Assembly: GCA_022360015.1 (NCBI GenBank)
Contig: JAKSDQ010000170.1
Span: 1-64,000, forward strand
DNA length: 64,000 nt
Direction of reading: 5' to 3'
Source of the DNA: Cytophagales bacterium
GTDB taxonomy: Bacteria; Bacteroidota; Bacteroidia; Cytophagales; Cyclobacteriaceae
In this document: positions 9,023-16,849 of the stretch, piece by piece
Layout: the number at the start of each line of letters is the position of its first letter
How positions within the stretch are numbered: the stretch's first letter is position 1
Made by a program: the position numbers and the translations under genes
Notes under the pieces: model-generated
The model's input: only the letters and a program-made list of their open reading frames with translations
The model's database searches: none
What the model was told of the DNA's origin: nothing

Positions 9023-9208
9023 TTAAGTATTTCCCTCTGGTAAGGACTTATCTCCGCTTTTATCCTTATCATAATGCCCAGCCTCTATGTCTTTAATCTG
9101 ATGTTCGGCAAATAAGTAAAGTATATCTCTGATCTCTCTTATTTCCTCATCGGTATGTATCTCACCGTGTTTTTCCAAAATTTTTCTGCAATCCTCAATA
9201 CTTAACAT
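9023..9208 (-). CDS. Small conserved-looking helical protein
   Basis: This 61-residue protein begins MLSIEDCRKILEKHGE and continues TDEEIREIRDILYLFAE. It is amphipathic and predicted wholly helical, with an acidic/basic tail. This pattern (SIE-x-C-K/R-x-L, then DEE-x-x-x-IRD-x-LY-x-LA) recurs in small accessory proteins of Bacteroidota, to my recollection, with no assigned function. It lies opposite in direction to the nuclease gene. No RBS is evident. Moderately confident that it is real because of its charge pattern and complete start and stop. Confidence 0.5.
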   Translation of the reverse strand: MLSIEDCRKILEKHGEIHTDEEIREIRDILYLFAEHQIKDIEAGHYDKDKSGDKSLPEGNT

Positions 9209-9235
9209 GAATATAGATTTTCTAAATTTAGGGAG

Positions 9236-9253
9236 CGGACAGGAATCGAACCC
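9236..9253 (-). repeat. tRNA-3'-end-like fragment, right of the restriction cassette
   Basis: On the minus strand GGGTTCGATTCCTGTCCG continues into CTCC, which looks like the T-arm and acceptor end of a tRNA (tRNA-Gly genes often end this way). No tRNA body with matching D and anticodon arms follows upstream on that strand. Fifteen bases (GACAGGAATCGAACC) are also shared with the real tRNA-Arg at 10645-10659. A tRNA-end duplication such as integrases leave is one explanation. Confidence 0.4.
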
Positions 9254-9371
9254 ATAAAATGTTATTTATCAACAAGTTACAAAAATTAAGATATTCCTTG
9301 GAGTTCGACAACTTACTACTGCACCGAGGCAAAAATGCATTATTTTATTGATTTACAAAGGAAAATGGAAT

Positions 9372-9403
9372 AAAAAAGACAAGCCGTATTCGTAGCTTGT
9401 CTT
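9372..9403 (-). terminator. Intrinsic terminator
   Basis: On the minus strand AAGACAAGC and GCTTGTCTT form a perfect 9-bp stem with a 10-nt loop. A run of T residues follows (plus-strand A-run from 9372). It sits immediately after the RNA-tail-like sequence ending in CCA at 9407-9436, the usual layout for a small-RNA gene and its terminator. Confidence 0.65.
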
Positions 9404-9406
9404 GTC

Positions 9407-9436
9407 TGGTAGCGGCGAGGGGGAAGGGATCGAACC
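9407..9436 (-). other. tRNA/tmRNA tail-like sequence with encoded CCA, body missing
   Basis: Read on the minus strand the sequence is GGTTCGATC, a C-rich stretch, then CTCGCCGCTACCA. This looks like a T-loop, a 3' acceptor strand and CCA. It is directly followed by an intrinsic terminator. The T-stem pairs poorly, and no complementary 5' acceptor strand or anticodon arm is found within the next 400 nt on that strand. It is therefore read as a remnant of a tRNA or tmRNA gene rather than a working one. Confidence 0.4.
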
Positions 9437-9597
9437 ATGTCATCGCAGATTTGCGAGAGATATCAATGTTTTCGGATGTAGCTTAAAAACTTTGTAACTG
9501 TATTATGAGTTTTTTGCTATATTCATAAGTGCTGTTGCTGCACGTCACAATGTGTTGAGCCCTTCGCCAAAGGCTTTGGTAGCACGCTGTCGCTGAA

Positions 9598-9704
9598 CAG
9601 ACTGTGTCAGAACTCTAAATATCAAATACTTATTCGGGTGCCTACCTAAGAATTTTTTAACTGAGAGAATCTTAGAGCTTATATTTCAATTGCGACACAG
9701 TCTG
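9598..9704. mobile_element. 107-bp MITE-like element with 11-bp terminal inverted repeats
   Basis: The ends CAGACTGTGTC (9598-9608) and GACACAGTCTG (9694-9704) are perfect inverted repeats. They are flanked on both sides by TGAA (9594-9597 and 9705-9708), which looks like a 4-bp target-site duplication. The interior has no coding capacity. Termini containing GACTGTGTC resemble those of some DDE-transposase insertion sequences of Bacteroidota, so this is probably a non-autonomous derivative moved by an element elsewhere in the genome. Confidence 0.7.
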
Positions 9705-9909
9705 TGAAGCTATAGTGGAAGAAGCCGGAGAAAGCTTCAGTGAAGAGGCGCAAGGTAAACGGGAGTGATCCAGGTACTGATAAACAACAATAGTACGCGT
9801 GTTTTATGGTGCTATTTGAAATTGAAATGAAAATCTGTTATTTTAGAAAATATGGAAACGGCCAGCAAGTACAGCATCTTATCCGGGTTCTTAACCGAAT
9901 AAATTACCA

Positions 9910-10554
9910 ATGAGTATCAATTCAATAAAAATCGCATTTATTATTATTTTGATCACCGTAATTTGCCCTGCTAGTGGACAAAGTTTCTTGATTGACCAAA
10001 GAGATAGCACTGTATATGATATTGTTAAAATAGGTAATAATTGGTGGTTCCAGGATAATTTGAAGTTCATTACACCTACTAGCTGGTGCGGAGAGAATCC
10101 GAATTCAAAAGCATGTAACAATGGAAATTATTATTACCCTACGGATATTATAAATGTATGTCCAACCGATTGGAGCGTTCCTACATGGAAGCAATACAAG
10201 GAAGCTATAAAAACAATAGAAGAATACTACCATTTACAAGTCAACTATAGTAGTGGTAAAGCACCTTTGTATAAGGACTTAAATTTAGATGCTGAGCAAG
10301 TTAATGGATTGACATTAATGAACGACACCGTATTTTTTGACATGCCTGCGACCGGATGGATTGAAGGGAATAAATGGGAACCTCAAAATCAGACAACCAT
10401 GTGGATTATACATGACTTGTCAAATACGCCACAACCCCACATACATATTTTACCCGAAAAAATTATAATGCATTCCCACGGGCACAACGTTTTGGACAAA
10501 CCGAAAAAATTAAGACGATTTTCGGTTCGATGTATCAAAAGTGTGACCGAATAA
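9910..10554 (+). CDS. Secreted FISUMP-domain protein
   Basis: This 214-residue protein has an N-terminal signal peptide (hydrophobic residues 8-20, likely cleavage near ASGQ at 21-24). The mature part opens with VYDIVKIGNNWWFQDNL, the signature start of the Fibrobacter succinogenes major paralogous (FISUMP, TIGR02145) domain. It ends with RRFSVRCIKS, the signature end of that domain. The middle contains the usual Cys-rich turn with many Asn/Tyr and an IINVCPTDWSVPTWKQYKE motif. These proteins are exported and surface-associated; their biochemical role is unknown. It stands alone, with an unremarkable AT-rich upstream region. Confidence 0.8.
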   Translation: MSINSIKIAFIIILITVICPASGQSFLIDQRDSTVYDIVKIGNNWWFQDNLKFITPTSWCGENPNSKACNNGNYYYPTDIINVCPTDWSVPTWKQYKEAIKTIEEYYHLQVNYSSGKAPLYKDLNLDAEQVNGLTLMNDTVFFDMPATGWIEGNKWEPQNQTTMWIIHDLSNTPQPHIHILPEKIIMHSHGHNVLDKPKKLRRFSVRCIKSVTE

Positions 10555-10634
10555 ATATGAAAGCCGCTCTTTATCAACCAGTTATAGTAGGAAAAAAAAG
10601 AGGGTAAAAGACTTTTCTGTCAATTTACCCCTAA

Positions 10635-10709
10635 TGGTAGCCCCGACAGGAATCGAACCTGTATCTAAAGTTTAGGAAACTTCTATTCTATCCATTGAAC
10701 TACGGGGCC
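10635..10709 (-). tRNA. tRNA-Arg (anticodon CCU)
   Basis: The minus strand folds into a full cloverleaf. The acceptor GGCCCCG pairs with CGGGGCT (one G-U pair), the D-arm is GTTC/GAAT, and the anticodon stem GAAGT/ACTTT carries loop TTCCTAA, so the anticodon is CCT and it decodes AGG. The T-arm is ACAGG-TTCGATT-CCTGT. The discriminator base is A and CCA is encoded (plus-strand 10635-10637). Its 3' end shares 15 bases with the fragment at 9238-9252. Confidence 0.93.
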
Positions 10710-11239
10710 AGCAGAATACCAAGGTATTGCTAATGTCAAAAAGACAAATTTTTTGAGCCCTTTCAACTAATTGGCGCGGCAAAGTTAGCAAATTCAGAAG
10801 GGAGAGTCAATTGATATGATTTTTTTTGAATTTTAAATAAAATTTCATCCTTATTTGACTTGATACTTTAAGCAAATCAAAGGTTTTTAAAGGTTTAAAG
10901 TTGATGTATGAAACCAGGAGAAATCATAAGTATGCTTTAATTAGGCAGACAACTGGCTCCAGTTTCTGTGGCTGTTGCACAACTTAAGCATGTGCTTGTA
11001 TTTTTATTTTACAGGCGAAAACCTTTGTGTCTCTTTGTGTCTCAGTGCCTGCCTCAGTGGTGAAAAATGGTGAACTACAAAGATACCAAGAGACACATAG
11101 CATTTTGTCCAAAACGTTGTTCAACAGCCACAGGAAGCTTGCGCTATTTAAGACACAAAGCAATTAAAATTACGCAAGTCTTTGACAGTGTCTGCCTCAA
11201 AAGCAGACCGGTAGAACACTTTAGCATTTTATACTTATC
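10710..11239. other. 530-bp intergenic region containing a dispersed repeat
   Basis: No gene is supported between the tRNA-Arg and the next CDS. The central part (10964-11136) is copy A of an inverted-repeat-bounded sequence that recurs at 34077-34329. The rest is AT-rich, with A/T runs at 10820-10850, and shows no other structure I can name. Confidence 0.55.
10964..11136. repeat. Dispersed inverted-repeat element, copy A
   Basis: The ends TTCTGTGGCTGTTGCACAAC and GTTGTTCAACAGCCACAGGAA are imperfect inverted repeats. The interior contains CTTTGTGTCTCTTTGTG and GTGGTGAAAAATGGTGAAC, which are repeated with small changes in copy B at 34077-34329, in the same orientation. The arms pair within each copy despite differing between copies, so the inverted-repeat structure looks maintained. 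It encodes nothing. It is probably a MITE-like or REP-like intergenic family. Confidence 0.7.
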
Positions 11240-11839
11240 CTAATGATTATGAAGGGTATTGTAGTACTGAAGTACAGCAATCAGGTCTTCCCTACGGGAA
11301 GTATCCAACTGATGATCGTCGATAAAAGTCAATATGGCATTCGCATGACGCTGCATGTGATTAAGCAAATCTTTGGTGTTCCCGGAAAAATAGGTCACCT
11401 CCCCATATTCATCCAACACATAGTACTTGTCAACTAAAACCCATTCGGTGGGGTCCGAAAGATTGTTAAAATTCTGGTGGTTTGCAATCATCATTTTTTC
11501 TTCCCTGTTAAGCAAAGAAATTTTTCCATGGTAAAGCAGTTCAAAAAATTTCTTGCGGATGTACCCGTTCAATCCTTTATAAGGAAGTGTGTAAAAACTC
11601 CGGGTTTCATTCAGGCTATTATCAAAAATTACAAAGTACTCCACTTTCACCGGACTTAGGGTGAGTGTTTGCGCTTCATTTTTCAACATTACGATATCAT
11701 GATCAAGACAATACCTGATTTCACCATTGACAACGGTTTCGTCTGCCAGGTGGATATTGCCCTTATGCCAATTCGAGCAATCCGAGTCAGAATGAAAGCC
11801 GTTCAAAATTATGCCAAGAGATAAAATATAGGTTTTCAT
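11240..11839 (-). CDS. Secreted hypothetical protein
   Basis: This 199-residue protein has a hydrophobic N-terminus (MKTYILSLGIILNGF) suggesting export, followed by CSNWHKGNIHLADETVVNGE. The layout, with an early strand-rich half (VVNGEIRYCLDHDIVML, KVEYFVIFD) and a helical C-terminal half, resembles secreted hypothetical proteins common in Cytophagales. No catalytic motif is seen. It lies 68 bp downstream of the carbonic anhydrase gene on the same strand, but a functional link is not evident. Confidence 0.65.
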   Translation of the reverse strand: MKTYILSLGIILNGFHSDSDCSNWHKGNIHLADETVVNGEIRYCLDHDIVMLKNEAQTLTLSPVKVEYFVIFDNSLNETRSFYTLPYKGLNGYIRKKFFELLYHGKISLLNREEKMMIANHQNFNNLSDPTEWVLVDKYYVLDEYGEVTYFSGNTKDLLNHMQRHANAILTFIDDHQLDTSRREDLIAVLQYYNTLHNH

Positions 11840-11907
11840 ACCAGGGTCGCCGTATTTTTACTTTTCCACTTCGGGCATATTCCGGGGCATGGCGAACCAA
11901 CATCTTG

Positions 11908-12657
11908 TTAGTTCGAAAAGAATACTTTTCCTTCATCCATGTCATAATATGCTCCCATGATTTGTATTTCTCCGGTCTCTTCCATGTTCTTAAGAACAGC
12001 GCTTTTTTCTCTGATATCTTCTACAGTATTTTCCACATTGTTTTTCACCACTAACGCTACAAATTCAGGGTTTATGGAAGATCTTCTTCCCTGGTATTCG
12101 ACTCCTTCAATGGCCGGCTGTATTTTGGATACCATAGTAGTCATATTGCCCAGCTCCACCCGGTCAATGGCCGAGACGACCGTTTCACAATGCTCGTGCC
12201 CTAAAACCAGCACTAACTTGGCACCAGATACCCGGCAGGCAAATTCCAGACTACCTAAAATATCCTCATTCACCACATTGCCGCCTACCCTCGCCACAAA
12301 AATGTCACCTATTCCCGTATCGAAAACATCTTCAACAGGTATGCGGGAATCGATGCAGGTAAGGACGATTGCTTTTGGGAACTGGCCCATGACCGCCTCA
12401 CGTAATTGTTTGGAATGATCCCTTTTTGTAAGGTCATCGTTTCTGAAACGTTCATTTCCTTCGCGCAACCGTTGTACCACGCTGGCTGGCGTCAATTCAC
12501 TGCGCTCTTCCGGAGACATGACTCTTTCTACTACTCTCCCATCTTCCCCGACTTGTTGTGATTCGTTGACCGGTTGTTGACATGCAATTAATAAGAAGGG
12601 CAACACCATGGTGAGATCATGCAGTTTTAAGTTTTTCATGTTCATAGATTTATTCAT
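11908..12657 (-). CDS. Beta-class carbonic anhydrase, predicted lipoprotein
   Basis: It interconverts CO2 and bicarbonate using a zinc ion. Counting from the ATG at 12657 (249 residues), the zinc-site motifs of beta-carbonic anhydrases are Cys101-x-Asp103-Ser-Arg (TCIDSR) and His154-x-x-Cys157 (GHEHC). The N-terminus is a hydrophobic segment ending in a lipobox (LLIAC, Cys26), so the enzyme should be anchored in the periplasm or outer membrane rather than being cytoplasmic. A longer in-frame start at 12750 adds 31 unrelated residues before the signal and is less likely. It stands alone with no bicarbonate transporter beside it. Confidence 0.88.
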   Translation of the reverse strand: MNKSMNMKNLKLHDLTMVLPFLLIACQQPVNESQQVGEDGRVVERVMSPEERSELTPASVVQRLREGNERFRNDDLTKRDHSKQLREAVMGQFPKAIVLTCIDSRIPVEDVFDTGIGDIFVARVGGNVVNEDILGSLEFACRVSGAKLVLVLGHEHCETVVSAIDRVELGNMTTMVSKIQPAIEGVEYQGRRSSINPEFVALVVKNNVENTVEDIREKSAVLKNMEETGEIQIMGAYYDMDEGKVFFSN

Positions 12658-13262
12658 TTGGATTGTTCTTTTTTGTTGGCACCTGATAAGTATAAGGTAA
12701 TGTTTTTTGATTTGGATGACAGTGCTTTTAAAGGAATCAGTAAATCTCAATTCCCTGGTACTGATTAAACCGTACCGTTATCCTCACGCAATAATATAGC
12801 GCCACTATTAGAGCTTACAGGAGTCATGAAAACCCATCTTACCGGGGTTTCGGTTTCATGTAACCTACCTGTTGAAATACTTAATTTAAGGGATGATCTA
12901 TTTGAAGCGACTGAGGGTTGTGACCTGATGAGGTGGTCATTCTTTTTCAGCTTGTGAGTGATGTTGTTGATTAACCTTACCATACGTATTATGATTTAGT
13001 AGTTTTACTATAAAATACGAAAGTAATACTATTAAGTTGCTCTTTTGGCTTGTGTTTATACCAATAAGCCTATTCCTCTCTCTAACAAGTCATAATCTCT
13101 TGCGAAATAGGGTGACATAACTTGAGCACACGCGGCTTTATTGCATACATTAAACCTGTAAAACTATTCATTAAATTTCGCAGGTCCGGATGATCAAAAA
13201 ATCAATCTCGCAAACCCAATTCAACTGAATCGTTGCCAACGAGGATTACCTTATACTTTATT
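12658..13262. other. 600-bp region without a convincing gene
   Basis: A 72-codon minus-strand frame (12765-12983, MVRLINNITHK...) is complete, but its product is Ser/Thr/Arg-rich and like nothing I know. An imperfect hairpin (CATGAAAACC / GGTTTCATG) lies at about 12827-12861 inside it. The rest up to the thioesterase stop is AT-rich and featureless. Confidence 0.45.
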
Positions 13263-13649
13263 TTAATTTAAAATATTGGTTGGTTTTTTGTTTTGATCTA
13301 TTGCTACCAGCGTAAATTGTCCACTAATGGCCTTTTCTCTATGCTCAGAGTACATTTGTTCAATAAAAATATCAACCCGGACTTTTAAGCTGGTGGTCCC
13401 AACACCTGTCACATACCCCACAAGCTCGATGATAGTACCTGTTGGGATGGATTTGGTAAAATCTATTTTGTCACTACTCACAGTAACTATTCTTTGACGG
13501 CTGAAGCGGGTCGCTGTAATGAAGGCTACTTCATCCATTAAACTCAACGCAGTACCGCCAAAAAGTGTATCATAATGATTGGTTGTGTTGGGAAATACAG
13601 CCTTGAATATTCGTGTTTCTGATTGTTTGATTCTTTGTTTTATATCCAT
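13263..13649 (-). CDS. Hot-dog fold acyl-CoA thioesterase
   Basis: This 128-residue single hot-dog protein hydrolyses acyl-CoA thioesters. It shows the YciA/BFIT-type signature HYDTLFGGTALSLMDEVAF, with the catalytic Asp in the LMDE segment on the central helix. The strands VTVSSDKIDFTKSIPTG and IELVGYVTGVGTTSLKVRV follow in the expected order. Its length matches the family (about 120-160). It is monocistronic, 337 bp downstream of metE on the same strand. The acyl chain preference cannot be read from the sequence. Confidence 0.88.
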   Translation of the reverse strand: MDIKQRIKQSETRIFKAVFPNTTNHYDTLFGGTALSLMDEVAFITATRFSRQRIVTVSSDKIDFTKSIPTGTIIELVGYVTGVGTTSLKVRVDIFIEQMYSEHREKAISGQFTLVAIDQNKKPTNILN

Positions 13650-13986
13650 CTATCATTTTTCCTGATAACATAAAAACGAATTACTTTGTAATTCTTTAAA
13701 TACAGTCAGCACTGCAACAGGGTTAGGGATTAATCCGGCGCCATCTTTATGCTTGGTTTTAAGCTATAAATTCATCCAAAGATGGCCTTTGGCTACTCAC
13801 AACCCGGCAGTTTTTATCTACGTACCCAATTCCGCCGCAAAAGTTGTGAGTAGCTATTAGCTTAGAACATGCACATAATTAGCAGGATTCAGACAGAGGC
13901 CGGACCAATGGCCAAAAGCTGAAAAAATTTGGTTAGCAAACCACCAACACGATATCTGCCAAATGGCCCGTTATCATTAATGCCAA
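13650..13986. other. Intergenic region with two inverted repeats
   Basis: There is no gene. Two dyads stand out. One is a 9-bp pair (about 13740-13748 with 13778-13786, GCCATCTTT / AAAGATGGC). The other is a 12-bp perfect pair (13792-13803 with 13843-13854, GCTACTCACAAC / GTTGTGAGTAGC). Either may terminate metE transcription, which runs leftward into this region, although neither is followed by a strong T-run. Confidence 0.5.
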
Positions 13987-16308
13987 TCATATCACCGACT
14001 CACTGATTTCCTGCCTCATTTGTTTGGCTGCTGACACCATGGCTATCAGCGCCTTTTTGGTTTCGTCCCAGTGACGGGTTTTTAAACCACAATCCGGATT
14101 TACCCACAGTTGATCGGCAGGGATCACCATCCTCGCTTTTTCCAGAAGGGATACCATTTCCACTTGTGTGGGCACTCTTGGGGAGTGTATGTCATAAACC
14201 CCCGGCCCGATTTCATTGGGGTAATGAAAGTCCGCAAAGGCATCCAGAAGTTCCATTTGCGAACGGGAGCACTCAATGGTGATTACGTCAGCATCCATAT
14301 CGGCAATGTTATGAATAATATCGTTAAACTCAGAATAGCACATGTGTGTATGTATCTGGGTTTCATCCTTCACAGCGCTGGTGGCGATCCTGAAGGCTTT
14401 TACGGCCCATTTCAAATAGCTGTTCCAATCTGACTTTCTTAATGGCAAACCTTCCCGGATAGCAGGCTCATCTACCTGAATTACTTTAATACCAGCCCTT
14501 TCCAGATCCAGCACTTCATCGCAAATGGCCAGAGCAATCTGATTGCAGGTTTCTGACCGTGGCTGATCGTTCCGGACAAATGACCATTGCAGGAGAGTAA
14601 CCGGGCCGGTTAGCATTCCTTTGACAGTTTTATCAGTTAAAGATTGGGCATATGATGACCATTCGACAGTCATAGACCGGGGCCTTTGTACATCGCCATA
14701 GATAATGGGTGGCTTGACACATCTCGATCCGTAACTTTGCACCCAACCATACCTTGTAAAAGCAAACCCATTCATTTTTTCTCCAAAATACTCAGCCATG
14801 TCATTGCGTTCGAATTCGCCATGTACAAGCACATCAAGGTCAATTTCCTCCTGCCAGCGTATGGTGGTTTCAATTTCTTTTTTCATGTAATCGACATACG
14901 ACTGTTGGGTGGTTTCTCCTTTTTTATACTTCGACCTCCGGCGACGCACCTCAGTGGTTTGAGGAAATGAACCAATGGTAGTGGTTGGGAATTGGGGCAA
15001 ACTCAGGGTTTTTCTTTGCAGTTCTTTTCTCCTGATATATGGTGATTGCCTCCTTACATCTGTCATGGCTACTTCCAGAATTCGCTTTTTGACATCCTCA
15101 TTATGAATGAGTGTTGATCCCCGTCGCTCTTGCATAGTGGCTGAATTCCGGATAAAAACAGGATCCTTAATGTAATCCCGGCCAGTAGCAGCCAGAGATT
15201 TGATAGTCACCACCTCATGCAGTTTTTGTTTGGCAAAAGCCAACCAAGGTTTGATTGCTGTCATCACCGTACTTTCATCCGTTTCCAGCTCCAAATCACA
15301 GGGGCAGTGGAGTAAAGAGCATGAAGGAGCAATCATGACCAATGCTTCTCCCCTTTTCCGGATGGCTTTGTGAACATATTCAATAGCGCTTTCAAAATCA
15401 TTTTTCCAAATGTTTCTTCCATCGACCAACCCCAGCGACAAAGTCATGTCAGAAGATAACCGGTCTGAGTCCAATATCTCATCCAATTGCGAAGCAGCCC
15501 TCACCAGATCTACATGAAGCACTTGTACAGGCAGGGAAAGACTCAACGCGAGATTATCCCTGAGCCCATCGAAATAGCTCGCAAGGATGATGTTCAGATG
15601 GGGAAAGTACCGGTTGAATTCGCCGTAAACATACTTTAGTGCCTGCTTCTCCTTTTCATCCAAATCCATCGCAAGATAAGGCTCATCAAACTGCACATAG
15701 GTTGCGCCCAGATCATTTAGTTTTTCCAGGATTTCCAGATAAACGGGAAGAAGTTTAGCGATCAATTCAATCCGGTGAAACCCTTCCTCTTTTTCTTTCC
15801 CCAATAACAAATAGGAAACCGGGCCTATCAAAACAGGTTTGGTAATTATGCCAAGCGCTTTTGCCTCATTAAACTCATCAAAAGCTTTTGTGGACAAAAG
15901 TCGGAAGTGCTGATCTCTTTTGAATTCCGGTACAATATAATGGTAGTTGGTATCAAACCATTTGGTCATTTCCATCGCAGTGATATCCAATCCATCTTGT
16001 TGAAATCCCCGTGCCATGGCGAAGTACAGTTCTTTGTCATCACCATTTGCAGAAAGATCACGATACCTTTCCGGTATTGCCCCGACTATCAAAGACATAT
16101 CCAGCACCTGATCGTAAAATGAAAAATCATTCGATGGTATGATGTCGATGCCGGCATCTCTTTGTATCTGCCAGTTTTTTAATCGAATTTGTTTTCCAGC
16201 TTCCAATAGTTCATCGAAGGAAATTTTTTCAGCCCAGAATTGTTCGCAGGCTTTTTTGAGCTCTCGCCGGCTACCAATTCTCGGATAGCCAAGATTGTGT
16301 GTTTTCAT
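13987..16308 (-). CDS. metE: Cobalamin-independent methionine synthase
   Basis: MetE transfers the methyl group of 5-methyltetrahydrofolate polyglutamate to homocysteine, the last step of methionine synthesis. The 773-residue length is normal. Two related barrel halves are seen. The N-terminal half starts with NLGYPRIGSRRELKKA. The C-terminal catalytic half contains TTIGSFPQTTEVR, HGEFERNDM, VDEPAIREGLPLR, the zinc-binding HMC (HTHMCYSEF) and the final zinc cysteine in NPDCGLKTR. The enzyme needs no B12, and the gene is preceded by a cobalamin riboswitch, so it should be shut off when B12 is available and a B12-dependent MetH can work. Confidence 0.97.
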   Translation of the reverse strand: MKTHNLGYPRIGSRRELKKACEQFWAEKISFDELLEAGKQIRLKNWQIQRDAGIDIIPSNDFSFYDQVLDMSLIVGAIPERYRDLSANGDDKELYFAMARGFQQDGLDITAMEMTKWFDTNYHYIVPEFKRDQHFRLLSTKAFDEFNEAKALGIITKPVLIGPVSYLLLGKEKEEGFHRIELIAKLLPVYLEILEKLNDLGATYVQFDEPYLAMDLDEKEKQALKYVYGEFNRYFPHLNIILASYFDGLRDNLALSLSLPVQVLHVDLVRAASQLDEILDSDRLSSDMTLSLGLVDGRNIWKNDFESAIEYVHKAIRKRGEALVMIAPSCSLLHCPCDLELETDESTVMTAIKPWLAFAKQKLHEVVTIKSLAATGRDYIKDPVFIRNSATMQERRGSTLIHNEDVKKRILEVAMTDVRRQSPYIRRKELQRKTLSLPQFPTTTIGSFPQTTEVRRRRSKYKKGETTQQSYVDYMKKEIETTIRWQEEIDLDVLVHGEFERNDMAEYFGEKMNGFAFTRYGWVQSYGSRCVKPPIIYGDVQRPRSMTVEWSSYAQSLTDKTVKGMLTGPVTLLQWSFVRNDQPRSETCNQIALAICDEVLDLERAGIKVIQVDEPAIREGLPLRKSDWNSYLKWAVKAFRIATSAVKDETQIHTHMCYSEFNDIIHNIADMDADVITIECSRSQMELLDAFADFHYPNEIGPGVYDIHSPRVPTQVEMVSLLEKARMVIPADQLWVNPDCGLKTRHWDETKKALIAMVSAAKQMRQEISESVI

Positions 16309-16507
16309 TTTTAAAGCTTTTAAATAATTAAAAAATTAGTTAAAAGCCCTTTGGCTCAATTTCACAATTCTTTAAGAAGTTTTAGGTATGCAGGGCAAAT
16401 GGTCAGGCACCTGTATTGTACCCATTTGAAAAGCAGAACATTATGTCTTCTTTGATCAAAACTTCAAATCGCGAAAGAATTGTCAAATCCTATACAAGTT
16501 AGGTCGA

Positions 16508-16702
16508 TGATGGCAGGTTTCCTGGCTTTCCTGACTATTTGCCCGCCTTCTCATCTTCCATGATAACATCACAAAAGAAAATGGCCTTGTGGACAAAAGC
16601 ATACTATCCCAATGGTATAATATCGGGATCAGGATTACAGTTGCGCGTCAGCTCGTGATTTTCACACGATTCCCTTTTAATTCCGGCTTTCACCGGTCAC
16701 CT
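16508..16702 (-). promoter_or_regulatory. Cobalamin (B12) riboswitch upstream of metE
   Basis: Read on the minus strand, the sequence has the conserved elements in order: GGTGACCGGTGAAAGCCGG, then AAAAGGGAATC (plus 16668-16678), GTGAAAATCACGAGCTG, CGCGCAACTGTAA, and, 100 nt on, the B12 box AGCCAGGAAACCTGCC (plus 16512-16527). This matches the cobalamin riboswitch consensus. About 150 nt separate it from the metE ATG. Near plus 16344-16357 a short GAGCC/GGCTT hairpin followed by T-rich sequence may be the regulated terminator. Confidence 0.92.
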
Positions 16703-16766
16703 TAATCGATTTTGATTAAGAAATCAAGTAAAGAACTTGGGCGTAAATATAGGACATCCATTTTAA

Positions 16767-16830
16767 TTATTCATATTTTAATACTTCAACAGGGTTGGCC
16801 CTGGAAATACTCAGGCTGTGATGCAATGGT
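16767..16830 (-). pseudogene. Remnant of an FtsX-type permease C-terminus
   Basis: The last 21 codons before a TAA at 16767-16769 read HHSLSISRANPVEVLKYE at the end. This is the stereotyped C-terminus of Bacteroidota FtsX/MacB permeases (compare TTDVLNYE in the intact gene ending at 983). An in-frame TGA follows immediately upstream, so only this tail remains. It abuts an RND transporter remnant, implying a deletion that joined two transporter genes. Confidence 0.6.
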
Positions 16831-16849
16831 AAACAAGCTCAGCAGAATA

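Larger units (their letters stand above)
9209..9909. other. 700-bp non-coding patch of RNA-like fragments and a MITE-like element
   Basis: No complete gene is visible. In order it holds a tRNA-3'-end-like piece (9236-9253), a minus-strand intrinsic terminator (9372-9403), an RNA-tail-like sequence with CCA (9407-9436) and a 107-bp inverted-repeat element (9598-9704). Between 9710 and 9770 a short open stretch encodes EAIVEEAGESFSEEAQGKRE before a stop, perhaps the end of a destroyed gene. The patch looks like an integration or decay hotspot. Confidence 0.5.

Noticed and set aside
9598-9704. A CRISPR-like or attC-like repeat
   Set aside because: Only one inverted pair exists, with a target-site duplication outside it, which fits a MITE and not a repeat-spacer array or integron site.
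12765-12983. 72-codon minus-strand frame upstream of the carbonic anhydrase gene
   Set aside because: The product is Ser/Thr/Arg-rich without recognisable fold or motif, and an imperfect hairpin lies inside it. It is kept as intergenic.
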